From contig JADFWU010000008.1 of NCBI GenBank assembly GCA_015234045.1, positions 1 through 64,000 on the forward strand: a stretch of 64,000 nucleotides of DNA, in the 5' to 3' direction. Of this stretch, positions 53,515 through 62,073 are shown one piece after another; positions within the stretch are counted from its first letter, which is position 1, and the number at the start of each line of letters is the position of its first letter. Made by a program: the position numbers and the translations under genes. Source of the stretch: Magnetococcales bacterium. Its GTDB lineage: Bacteria; Pseudomonadota; Magnetococcia; Magnetococcales; JADFWU01. The notes under the pieces were generated by a model, which ran no database searches, was not told the origin of the DNA, and saw only the letters and a list, made by a program, of their open reading frames with translations.

Positions 53515-54729
53515 CTAAAAATATTTCTCCAACTTCAATTCGAGATAAGCATCTCGACGAAATGCATATAACGGCTCATCAGACTCAACGCCAATTTGTG
53601 CCCGCCCTTCTAAGGCCACTTTCAATGAATCACCAAATCGTCGGCTGGTTTCCAGAAGCACCGAACTACTTTGCGTATCCAGATCAACGACAATACCTGC
53701 CAACAATTCCGTACTATCCACATCATTCATGGCAAGCCGAGCACCCATCATTACATCGTTGGCAAACGGAATCGAACCACTGCCACCGCGATCATCAAAC
53801 AGATATTCTGTTAGCACTCCCAAATCAGCATCACTCTCTAAAACACCCACAACCGTATACTCAAAACCAAATGTCGCCGCCGTATAACGTCCACCAGGCT
53901 CACCCTGCCGTGAAATGGTTTCCAGTTTCCACAACCATGCATCCCAAGTAGCCTGAAGCGTCACACTGGTTTGATCGATTTGATGATAATAAGGCGCTAA
54001 AACCAGTGCTCCGTCATGCAGCGTTGGATGAAAAACCGGATCTCGGTCGGTACCTGAAAAATGTGAAGCACTGATATCCCAGCCGACCATATCAGTATCA
54101 AAACTATGCACCCAACGAATGGCCAGATCCTGATGCCACTGTTCAGCATTGGATTCATACTCGGTCAACGCATCAACAATTGGCAGAGCAAGGCGGTTAC
54201 GATCGCGCTGTTGAGCAAACACCCGCTCTCGGAAATAAGGCAATAGAAACAGATCCAACGTACCCCAATCCCGCACCAATGAAAGATTGACCATAGGCTG
54301 CCCCAACTTCTCTTCCCCATCGGGACGCGCCGCCAAATCGGTCTGATTAATGATATCCACCAGATGCTGGGATTCCGTCACACCCCAAAACACCTTGTTA
54401 ATACCCATGCGTAACTCCCAGTCACTGCCAACCAGAATCAGCAACAACTCACGCATATCAGGACGAACTCGGCTTGCATTACCATACCAATCAATATCAA
54501 AACGCGGCTTGAGAGTGGCAATCCACTCCAGGTCATCACCACCAGAACGACTCCACTCTGGTGCCACAGTAAACGTGGATTGAAGGTGGTTCTGTTCGCT
54601 GTGCAACGGTTGTTCAGCAAATCCGCGTAGCGTGGCCGCAACATGTCCAGAAAACGCCCACTCCTCAGCATATGCGCTATTGAACAACACGCTACACGCC
54701 AACAACAAGAACCACCGTTTCATCATCAC
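53515..54729 (-). CDS. predicted outer-membrane beta-barrel protein
   Basis: A 404-residue protein with a signal peptide cleaved after AYA. The rest alternates aromatic and polar residues as in transmembrane beta-strands and ends in LELKLEKYF, with the C-terminal Phe typical of barrels inserted by Bam. The family is not clearly recognised; DUF1302/DUF1329-like companions of HAE3 pumps are similar in type. It overlaps the LolA-like gene by ATGA, so it is the third gene of that operon. Confidence 0.8.
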   Translation of the reverse strand: MMMKRWFLLLACSVLFNSAYAEEWAFSGHVAATLRGFAEQPLHSEQNHLQSTFTVAPEWSRSGGDDLEWIATLKPRFDIDWYGNASRVRPDMRELLLILVGSDWELRMGINKVFWGVTESQHLVDIINQTDLAARPDGEEKLGQPMVNLSLVRDWGTLDLFLLPYFRERVFAQQRDRNRLALPIVDALTEYESNAEQWHQDLAIRWVHSFDTDMVGWDISASHFSGTDRDPVFHPTLHDGALVLAPYYHQIDQTSVTLQATWDAWLWKLETISRQGEPGGRYTAATFGFEYTVVGVLESDADLGVLTEYLFDDRGGSGSIPFANDVMMGARLAMNDVDSTELLAGIVVDLDTQSSSVLLETSRRFGDSLKVALEGRAQIGVESDEPLYAFRRDAYLELKLEKYF

Positions 54730-55514
54730 CGTGCCCGTTTCAGACTGTTTCTGTTGAAATCATTATCCACAAGGCCTGTGCGAAATTTGATATCAGACCA
54801 GATCAGTGTGGTACTTTTTCCGGTCTGCTGATTTTCCATCAATATTTTATGAGAACGCCAGTATTGATCCAAATACTGGTGATACTCTTGAAAAATCTGA
54901 GTTTTAAGAAGTGATCCCTTGCGGTCAAAATAGTGGATCTGCTGTGGACGATATTCCGACTTATCCAACCACATCTCCTGGCGCGTATAACCGGAATGCT
55001 CATAAGCAGGCATCCGCTGGAGTACAAAACAGGGTAGATCATTGAGCGTCTCATCCCGCAACCAGCGATAGGTATATTTTTCAACTTCCTGAGAACTGAG
55101 ATCCTCAAAAGCAAACTCACTGCCCATGAATGGACCGGATTTATTCCGCGATGAGATCCGCTTAACCCGCTTCAGTGCAGGCAGATACATCCACTGTTCA
55201 TCCGGTTTCACCGCATGCGAAAAAGTCAGCATGGCCGTACCTTTGATATCCCGTGGCTTATTGAAGATCGACATGCTTTTATCACCGTCTCCATCCACTT
55301 CAAGAATCTTCAACTTCATGTGGCGTACACTCTCTTCACCACGACGGTTACGCAATGTCATCGTCATCTTTGCAACCATATCGCCGAAACCGGTATCCCG
55401 CTTATCCGCCTCTTGAGCAATCTGAAGCCCTTTTTCTTGATCTGTCTGAGCAAACCCCATCTGTGGTGCAAACAGGAGCGTGACAGCACATAACAACGGT
55501 GCAAAACGAATCAT
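54726..55514 (-). CDS. LolA-like outer-membrane lipoprotein-sorting protein
   Basis: A 262-residue periplasmic protein: signal peptide to about residue 22 (GFAQ) and a LolA-like half-barrel that binds lipid, with the family pattern MKLKILEVDGDGDKSM, WMYLPALKRVKRISS and MGSEFAFEDLS. Proteins of this group are found with HAE3-type RND pumps and are thought to carry lipids or lipoproteins across the periplasm. 4 nt after the pump gene, coupled to the barrel gene downstream. Confidence 0.88.
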   Translation of the reverse strand: MIRFAPLLCAVTLLFAPQMGFAQTDQEKGLQIAQEADKRDTGFGDMVAKMTMTLRNRRGEESVRHMKLKILEVDGDGDKSMSIFNKPRDIKGTAMLTFSHAVKPDEQWMYLPALKRVKRISSRNKSGPFMGSEFAFEDLSSQEVEKYTYRWLRDETLNDLPCFVLQRMPAYEHSGYTRQEMWLDKSEYRPQQIHYFDRKGSLLKTQIFQEYHQYLDQYWRSHKILMENQQTGKSTTLIWSDIKFRTGLVDNDFNRNSLKRAR

Positions 55515-55518
55515 AATC

Positions 55519-57822
55519 TTATCCTTTGCGAGTCATGGGTGAGCGATCCAAGGCCATGAGCAATGGTGGCAACAGGAAGAAATCTGCAAACAGGGCTAAA
55601 GCAATAGTCAAAGCAGTCAACAATCCCATACCGGAATTGAGCTTGAATGTGGAGAAGGTCAAAATCCAGAATCCGATAACCAGCACAATGGAGGTCACCA
55701 CAAGGGCAGTGCCAACATTGGAAAAAGCGTACCGTACCGCTGCTTGGCTATCCATATCCTTTTCCCGGCGGGCGCGAAGATATTTACTGAGAAAGTGAAC
55801 CGAATCATCCACCACAATACCCAGCGTCATTCCCGCCACCACTGAAAGCGCTAAACCAATCTCACCAACCAGCATACCCCAAAGTCCAAACGCCATTACC
55901 ATAGGGACCAAATTGGGAATCAGGCTGATCAATCCGATCCTAAGCGAGCGCAAAGCGATGATCATCACAAGAGAGATCAATACCAGCGCAACAAACGAAC
56001 CCAGCAACATGGAACTGATATTCCGTTTGCCTATATGAGAAAACATGACAGTCGGGCTGGAACCATCCACATGCATGCTTGCCGGTGTGTTACGCTTTAA
56101 CCAACTGTTGGCCCGCTGTTCTATCTCCAATATCTGATTGGAAGACAGATTATGCAGAGTCACAGAGAGCCGTGTACGAGATTTGTCAACACTCAATTGG
56201 TTGTTTAAATCCAATCCATATGGCAGTGACATTTCGTAAAGCAGAAGATATTGAGCAGCAAGTTCCTTATTATCCGGCAGCCGGTAATAGGCTGGATCAT
56301 CACCATGCATATTTTTGTTTAATCGCTTGAAGGTATCGGTGATGGTATTGACATTCATCACCTCGGGCTGTTGTCGATACCATTGAGCAAACCGTTCTAC
56401 ATTGGCCAGGAACTCAGGCTGTGCCACACCATTGGATTGTCCGGAATCAAGGGAGTAGTCGATCATATAGATACCGGTCAGCCGTTCGGATGAGAAATCC
56501 GTTGCTTGCCGAAAATCCATACTCTTATCGAAATATTTAACGAATTCATCATTCAACTCATTGTTGGGTACAAAAGCCGACAAACCCAACACCAAGCCAC
56601 CAACACCAACAAACAATAATGAACGGCGCTTGATAACAAACTCAGACAGCTTGTTCATTGCCAAGGTAGAGGACGCATGTGAAGCGCCCTTTTTGACTGG
56701 CAACAGCGAAGCCAGCGCAGGCAGAAACCAAACCGAATAAATGAACGCTGCCGTCACACCCATGGCGACCATATTGCCCAGATCACGAAAGGGCGGCGCA
56801 TCAGAGAAGTTCATACTCAAAAAACCAATTGCGGTGGTCAGACTGGTAAGAAATACCGGCTGAAAATTAATCCGCAAACTTTCGTTGATGGCGTTCTGCT
56901 TGGAGATCCCCTGATTGCGATACAACAATAAATAAGTGACAAACAGATGTACACAGTCCGCCACAGCCATGGTCATCACAATGGTCGGCACAGCTGACGT
57001 GGGGCCAGAAAGAGAAAAACCCAGCCAACCCGACAATCCCATAGTGGTAATAATAGAGAACATAATGACCAGAAACGTGACACCTATGGCCGTTACAGAA
57101 CGCATAAGCAGGTATAACGCCACAATGATTGCCAAAAACATCAACGGAACCAACGTCGCCATATCCCGTTTTGCTGACTCAGGAAAGGCGTTGTTCATCA
57201 TCACCATACCTGTCAGGTGAACGGTGATATCCGGGTATCGGCTTTGAAAATCCTTTGCCATGGCGCGAGCAAATTGAGCCACCTCAGGGACTTCCTTCTG
57301 CTTGTCCACACCAGGAAGCTGAATGGTAGCACTCACACCCGTCACATCCCCTTCCGGGGCAACTAACCGCCCAACAAGAAGTGGTTCATTGAGTGCAACT
57401 TGTCGAATCTTATTCAATTGATTCTGTGTTAACGCGCCAGCATCCTCCACCAGATCAGCCACCACCAAGTCATCCTCTTCCGCCTCGGTGTGCTGAAAGT
57501 TGGTCAGCGAATCTACACGGATTGAGTAGGGCAACTGCCAAGAGGCCTTGGTCAATTCTTTCACCATGGCCAGCGTCTCTTTGGAAAAAACCGTGCCCGC
57601 TTTCGGCTCTAAGACAAACAGTACATTGTCAGTTTTGGTATAGGTGTCCTGAAGCTCTTCAAAGGCCATCAGATGCGGGTTGTCCGCACTGAAGAATATG
57701 CGGTAATCACTATCAAATTTGAGGTTTTTTGCACCAAAACCGGCAGCCACCACCAGAAAAAGCGTTGAAACAATGACAAACCAGCGGTTCTTTAATACCC
57801 AGGAGGTATAACTTTGAACCAT
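55519..57822 (-). CDS. RND-superfamily exporter, HAE3/MMPL-like
   Basis: A 767-residue inner-membrane protein with two six-helix halves and two periplasmic loops, shorter than AcrB pumps. SAVPTIVMTMAVADCVHLF and GMTLGIVVDDSVHFLSKYL are the paired membrane signatures with conserved Asp residues. HAE3/MMPL members export lipids or hydrophobic compounds. Together with the LolA-like and barrel proteins this forms a plausible inner-to-outer membrane lipid route. Confidence 0.92.
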   Translation of the reverse strand: MVQSYTSWVLKNRWFVIVSTLFLVVAAGFGAKNLKFDSDYRIFFSADNPHLMAFEELQDTYTKTDNVLFVLEPKAGTVFSKETLAMVKELTKASWQLPYSIRVDSLTNFQHTEAEEDDLVVADLVEDAGALTQNQLNKIRQVALNEPLLVGRLVAPEGDVTGVSATIQLPGVDKQKEVPEVAQFARAMAKDFQSRYPDITVHLTGMVMMNNAFPESAKRDMATLVPLMFLAIIVALYLLMRSVTAIGVTFLVIMFSIITTMGLSGWLGFSLSGPTSAVPTIVMTMAVADCVHLFVTYLLLYRNQGISKQNAINESLRINFQPVFLTSLTTAIGFLSMNFSDAPPFRDLGNMVAMGVTAAFIYSVWFLPALASLLPVKKGASHASSTLAMNKLSEFVIKRRSLLFVGVGGLVLGLSAFVPNNELNDEFVKYFDKSMDFRQATDFSSERLTGIYMIDYSLDSGQSNGVAQPEFLANVERFAQWYRQQPEVMNVNTITDTFKRLNKNMHGDDPAYYRLPDNKELAAQYLLLYEMSLPYGLDLNNQLSVDKSRTRLSVTLHNLSSNQILEIEQRANSWLKRNTPASMHVDGSSPTVMFSHIGKRNISSMLLGSFVALVLISLVMIIALRSLRIGLISLIPNLVPMVMAFGLWGMLVGEIGLALSVVAGMTLGIVVDDSVHFLSKYLRARREKDMDSQAAVRYAFSNVGTALVVTSIVLVIGFWILTFSTFKLNSGMGLLTALTIALALFADFFLLPPLLMALDRSPMTRKG

Positions 57823-58105
57823 TTCTTTTTGTCCTTTCTGAGGCCATTATAAGCTTTTTTTATCTATTATTAATAATGAATTAGCCTATTAACGCCTGTT
57901 TGGGGGTTATAATAATTGATCAGAGTTCATAGTATTCCTCAACTCTCATGGTGTCACAAGGTAAACGACACCGTTGAACACCATTTTCATGGATCAGAAT
58001 TCTTTATCCAGATACTCAGAAATCTACGTTTTAAGGTGTATTGTCAAACAGAAGGGGCAAGAGAACAGCAAGGAAGAGATGCAGAATAAAAGGAAAAAAT
58101 AAAAT

Positions 58106-58156
58106 AAAAAAAATGGCGGGATGAAAAACCGAAATCCGGCCAATCAACCCGCCATT
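58106..58156 (-). terminator. rho-independent terminator of sixA
   Basis: Stem AATGGCGGG/CCCGCCATT with a 27-nt loop and, on the minus strand, a T8 tract, 37 nt after sixA. The remainder of 57823-58192 is AT-rich and holds no other recognisable feature apart from a presumed promoter for the HAE3 operon. Confidence 0.7.
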
Positions 58157-58192
58157 ATTTAGTTGACACTGTTTTTTATCAGAAAATTCCTA

Positions 58193-58702
58193 TCACAACT
58201 CTCTAGGATGCTGTACTTTATTCAACTCCGCACACCCTTCTTTGAGGTCTGTCCAATTATCTGGCATGTTCAGATGGACTACGGTGGCGGTCTTGACGGC
58301 ACCAGCATCAAAACTGCCGCCAGGAAAACCACCAACCAGATAGTGAAACAGGAACTCAAGTCCGGGGTTGTGGCCAACAATCATCGCCCGTTTTGCTTCT
58401 GGCGGTGTTTCGCTGAGAACCTCTAGAAGATCATCGGTTCCAGCGTGATAGATGCGCATATCCAAGTTAATCTGCTCTTTGGGAATGCCCATCTTTTTCG
58501 TAGCTAGCTTTACGGTCTGTTTAGCCCGTTTGGCTGGAGAAGAGACAATATAGTCAGGATGCATTGACTGCTTCTTCATCCATTTGCCCATCTTAGGCGC
58601 GGACTTCAGGCCACGTTTTGCCAAGGGACGTTCAAAGTCAGTGACTGCATCGGTATCCCATGCGGATTTAGCATGCCGCAAGATGATCAGTTCTCGGCCC
58701 AT
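58193..58702 (-). CDS. sixA: SixA-like phosphohistidine phosphatase
   Basis: A 169-residue histidine-phosphatase-superfamily protein. The catalytic motif is ILRHAKSAW (RHG-type with Ala), followed by DFERPLAKRGL, VSSPAKRAKQT and the second His in VGHNPGLE. SixA removes phosphate from histidine, for example from Hpt domains. The ATG at 58702 has AGGGGAT 8 nt upstream. It could act on the BarA-like kinase at 5948, but this is only inference. Confidence 0.92.
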   Translation of the reverse strand: MGRELIILRHAKSAWDTDAVTDFERPLAKRGLKSAPKMGKWMKKQSMHPDYIVSSPAKRAKQTVKLATKKMGIPKEQINLDMRIYHAGTDDLLEVLSETPPEAKRAMIVGHNPGLEFLFHYLVGGFPGGSFDAGAVKTATVVHLNMPDNWTDLKEGCAELNKVQHPREL

Positions 58703-58937
58703 CAATGATCCCCTGTCAGAATGTACAAAAATAGATATAAATTTATCTATTTATTGGTTTTATAGTTATGTTGCGTAAGAGAGTAACAGTGCTGTACACG
58801 TCAAAAAAACGGTCATCTACCTCAACGTAATGAAAAGATTTTCCGTTCATTGACACACGAAGCACATAAGCAGATTTTAATATGGAAATGATACTCAGGG
58901 AAGAGGTGCTGAGGGATTTTTTACTTTTAATGTGCAG

Positions 58938-59008
58938 TTCATTTTATGGACTTCCCAGGAAAGTATACCCCACGGTGGTTTTTTTCCTAGGAAGTCCATA
59001 CAAAATGA
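58938..59008. repeat. long imperfect inverted repeat
   Basis: Two arms of about 25 nt: TTCATTTTATGGACTTCC and, on the other side, GGAAGTCCAT then AAAATGAA, with a 2-nt bulge and one mismatch, continuing inward by AGGAAA/TTTCCT. The loop is about 20 nt. It lies at the border between sixA and the phage-like genes; it could be a terminator-like hairpin, a transposon remnant or a recombination site. Confidence 0.6.
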
Positions 59009-59018
59009 AGGTAAAGTA

Positions 59019-59170
59019 CTGGGTGGCCTCAAACCGTCTAGGATAACGGCGCCGCGATTTCCCTGGTCTTCCGTGTTAACCCGAAAGGCCAGGGTATTGT
59101 ATTAACGACCCACCCAGATATTCCAATGTTGGGGACATGCCTCACATGTCTCCGACGTTGGCTTTTTTTT
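59019..59170 (+). ncRNA. candidate structured RNA with terminator
   Basis: An 8-bp closing stem CTGGGTGG/CCACCCAG (59019-59117) encloses several small hairpins, including CCCTGG/CCAGGG and CCGT/ACGG. Directly after it a 17-bp stem (59123-59161) with a T8 tract forms a strong plus-strand terminator. The whole has the look of a short independent RNA or riboregulator. Family not recognised. No plus-strand gene follows within 300 nt, which favours a small RNA over a riboswitch. 59171-59505 shows nothing else. Confidence 0.5.
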
Positions 59171-59505
59171 CCTGTTTCCTAATATCAGGAAAGCCGCTGT
59201 CGGCAACGTTCATATCTAATTTTCTCTGTACTGGCTGCGTTTAGCCTGGACGCTGTTGTATAAAGCAACCTGTGTACCAAACTGCTAACCTTTCAGCCAA
59301 TCTTTTGCATCATCCCTGAACAATCCTTGAATTCATCATTCATAACACATTGACTTACAAAGATAAACAGCACGTTAGTCCAAACCACTCATTGTGCCCT
59401 ATTTCCTTGTAAAATCGTTGACCGCACCCCTTAACAGATTCGATTTCCCTATTGATATGTCATATAATCGGCAGAATTCAGACACTCCATCAGGTAACTA
59501 TTGCC

Positions 59506-61080
59506 TTACTGACGCTCAAGTTTCTCAACATGCTCTACTGATCGGCTATTGCTTGGATCAACTAAAGCCTTTTTTTCATTTTTCAGGTCAATACTCTTAC
59601 TAATTCCAGCAAATAGTTGACCGCTTTCTGCGTGACCTTTTTCCAGAAGATCTGTCATAACCTTTTGATTTCTCTCCAACCAACCTCCAAGATACGTTTC
59701 TTGATCCTGGTACTGAAGAAATACAGGCAACACACGAACAAGCAGCGGTTTAACTGCTGTATCCACGAGCGAAAGCACGCCTTGCAGGCCAACCATACTT
59801 TGCCATTTTGCCAAAATCCCAACCGCACCCCAAAAGGCGATACTGTTTTCTGGCGCAAAATCCGCCAACGCCCGACTGATCTGACCACGTACCCAGGGAT
59901 CAATATTGGCAGGTCCGCCGAGTCTGTTGAGAATTCTGACAATTTCATCTATGTTTTCAAAGATATTTAGACCTCTATCTTGCAAGAAAGTTCCTAAATG
60001 ATGCCTGATCAGCTTGGAATCCAATGGCAATAAGCCTAAATTCATGGCACGAATGCGGTTTAATGCCAATGATTGCTCTTGAAGCACCATTAATTGACGT
60101 TGCGCACGGTTTAACAAGCGTGGCCAATGGGCAGAAGGACCAAAACGGCTCATCAATCCGGGCACATCATAAACGATCATCACTGCCAACTGCCCAGGAT
60201 CTTTACTCTGTTGAATGATGGTATCCAACAGATCGGCCAATTCGGCGACATTGAACTGCAACAGAGTATGATATCGATTATTGAGCTGTTTCCACACCAG
60301 CTGACAGGGTTCAGGAAAGCGCTGATTGAAACTTTCTGTTTCAGTACCACTACCCGCCTCTCCCAGCCAATTGATCAATCGGATAATGCGACTGGTACTC
60401 TGTGCGGCGGCTATCAAACTATTGATGACTAATCCGGGGCCAGCGCCTGGTCGATTTGGGGTCAATGTGGTACGTTGCCGAAAATGTTCAATAAGATCTG
60501 TTGGATCAAGTTCATCAAACCGATTATCCAATATCTGATCATGGTCTTGAATAGCCAACCAAAGCATACGGCGCATCTGTGCGATACGGTGTTGATGTCG
60601 CGCTGGATCAATCCCCTCTTCAAAAGTAGTGATCACCGCTTCATCAGCAGTCTGGCTATACAGTTTACCGGGTTGATGATCGACAGCCTGTTTGAGAAAC
60701 CCATTGACCGTGAGATCAAAATCTTCCTCAATACTTAAGCTTGGTAACACGTGATTGAGGAAATCCACCTTCAACAGGCTCGCCTGTTTTTGTCGCTGAC
60801 TCTCTGCCAGCGCCTGTGTCATTGGATCACTCTTTTCTACTGCCATATGATCATCAGCCAGCTGTTGTGCTTTATCATGTGTGTCATCACCAGACATCCA
60901 TTTCCGAACGACATCCTGAAGTCCATGCACACTGTCGGTAGAGAGCGCAGAAGTCCAAGGCGCAACGTTCAAAGGCAGTGCAGATCTGGAACGACTGTAA
61001 AAAGAGCCATCCTGCCTTGGCATACCTTGTCTAAAACCGGCTGTTTGGGAAGGACGATTTAGATTCTGTGGCGTACTCAT
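59506..61080 (-). CDS. hypothetical protein of phage-like segment, 524 aa
   Basis: A 524-residue soluble protein that I do not recognise. The first about 90 residues are polar and disordered-looking; the rest is mainly helical and Leu-rich (LNRAQRQLMVLQEQSLALNRIRAMN), without membrane segments or clear motifs. An AGAGAG site precedes the ATG. It is the last gene of the minus-strand run RNA polymerase, SSB, CATC protein, and lies 17 nt after the latter. Its size is near that of a portal protein, but its sequence does not suggest one. Confidence 0.75.
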   Translation of the reverse strand: MSTPQNLNRPSQTAGFRQGMPRQDGSFYSRSRSALPLNVAPWTSALSTDSVHGLQDVVRKWMSGDDTHDKAQQLADDHMAVEKSDPMTQALAESQRQKQASLLKVDFLNHVLPSLSIEEDFDLTVNGFLKQAVDHQPGKLYSQTADEAVITTFEEGIDPARHQHRIAQMRRMLWLAIQDHDQILDNRFDELDPTDLIEHFRQRTTLTPNRPGAGPGLVINSLIAAAQSTSRIIRLINWLGEAGSGTETESFNQRFPEPCQLVWKQLNNRYHTLLQFNVAELADLLDTIIQQSKDPGQLAVMIVYDVPGLMSRFGPSAHWPRLLNRAQRQLMVLQEQSLALNRIRAMNLGLLPLDSKLIRHHLGTFLQDRGLNIFENIDEIVRILNRLGGPANIDPWVRGQISRALADFAPENSIAFWGAVGILAKWQSMVGLQGVLSLVDTAVKPLLVRVLPVFLQYQDQETYLGGWLERNQKVMTDLLEKGHAESGQLFAGISKSIDLKNEKKALVDPSNSRSVEHVEKLERQ

Positions 61081-61097
61081 CTATGATCTCTCTATTA

Positions 61098-61328
61098 TTA
61101 ATATTTTTGACTATGCGAACATGTCGCACAAGACATCTCTGCTCTATTGTTCTCCAGGCAGGTTGCGCAGGAGATTTTGGGTTTTTCAGAATATTCTGAG
61201 AATTCACCATCGTTTGCACTACTCTGAACCGCTTCACGATAGATCCATTGCGGCGATCCATCTGCATTAATCCCTACCATTATGTAAGTGCCCTTTTGAT
61301 CCTGTACGAATAGATCAAACCTGCTCAT
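61098..61328 (-). CDS. small protein with two CATC motifs, 76 aa
   Basis: A 76-residue protein. The N-terminal part is beta-like (RFDLFVQDQKGTYIMVGINADG); the C-terminus carries two SCATC motifs 13 residues apart, probably a zinc- or iron-binding knuckle. GGAGAA lies 5 nt before the ATG at 61328, which is inside the 3' end of the SSB gene (14-nt overlap). Family unknown. Position between SSB and the 524-aa gene suggests a role in phage-type DNA metabolism or regulation. Confidence 0.75.
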   Translation of the reverse strand: MSRFDLFVQDQKGTYIMVGINADGSPQWIYREAVQSSANDGEFSEYSEKPKISCATCLENNRAEMSCATCSHSQKY

Positions 61329-61926
61329 GCCAATTCTCCGTGGGGATTGGTTGAGGTACGCGCGACATCGGAATGGGAAAAGATGTTTGCTTTGGATGCG
61401 ATGGGAACAAATCTTCAGCATTAGCGGGCTGGAAAGGCCGCCGTTGCATCAACTGAACACCACGCAACCGCAGTGCAATACCGCTGGGTTTGCGATCCAG
61501 ACCATACGCCTGACATGTAACTGAAAGTCGGATCAGATCACCGGCACGCACATGAACACCAGCCTTCAGCTCATTTCTTTCTTCATCTACGATCACGGGT
61601 TGATACTGTGTTCTAGCGGTCACCAGGAAACGCCCTTTGAAGCGGTCTATCACCTCGCCTGTTTTTGGATTGATACGTTGGTTGCCATCCTGGTAGGGCA
61701 TATTGACCCACTCGGGCAACTCTCCATTTTCCGATGGCCATGCCACTTGAGCCAGTTGGATACAGCTATCCCGCAGCTCAATGAATCCAGGGTCATCAGG
61801 TTCCATCACCAGAGAGACTTTATAGCGTCCATCACTATGCCGATGACCAATATCGGGTCGATCCAACCAGACATGAGCGGCGGTTGCAGTTGTTGTCACC
61901 AATTGGATAGATTGATTTTCTTGCAT
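61315..61926 (-). CDS. phage-type single-stranded DNA-binding protein (gp2.5/DUF2815-like)
   Basis: A 203-residue protein with the opening strand pattern of phage ssDNA-binding OB folds: AAHVWLDRPD then HRHSDGRYKVSLVMEPDD, and a GRFLVTARTQYQPVIVDE strand pair. DUF2815 and T7 gp2.5 relatives of this length bind ssDNA during phage replication and recombination. Unlike T7 gp2.5, the C-terminus (IPTENWHEQV) is only mildly acidic. The ATG at 61926 has GAGGTG upstream. It follows the RNA polymerase gene on the same strand, with a MITE-like element in between. Confidence 0.75.
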   Translation of the reverse strand: MQENQSIQLVTTTATAAHVWLDRPDIGHRHSDGRYKVSLVMEPDDPGFIELRDSCIQLAQVAWPSENGELPEWVNMPYQDGNQRINPKTGEVIDRFKGRFLVTARTQYQPVIVDEERNELKAGVHVRAGDLIRLSVTCQAYGLDRKPSGIALRLRGVQLMQRRPFQPANAEDLFPSHPKQTSFPIPMSRVPQPIPTENWHEQV

Positions 61927-61960
61927 TTTTTTCACCTCGAATGAATTGTTATGTGTCTAG

Positions 61961-62062
61961 GAGTTACGCAGTTGAATGAATTTAGACAGCCTTTATTCCC
62001 GCAAAAGCAGGAGTGACAAATACGCCTTCTGACGCATGTTTCAACTGATAACTGAGTTACGC
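61961..62062. repeat. MITE-like element, copy D
   Basis: About 102 nt, starting GAGTTACGCAGTTGAATGAATTT and ending GTTTCAACTG...AACTGAGTTACGC. The right end is altered relative to the other copies. The centre has a degenerate ATTCCCGCAAAAGC motif as in copy C. It separates the RNA polymerase and SSB genes. Confidence 0.7.
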
Positions 62063-62073
62063 TTAGAATCTTC

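Noticed and set aside
59019..59117. A known riboswitch, 6S or SRP RNA
   Set aside because: I could not match conserved cores of these families, and no downstream plus-strand gene is present for a riboswitch to control.
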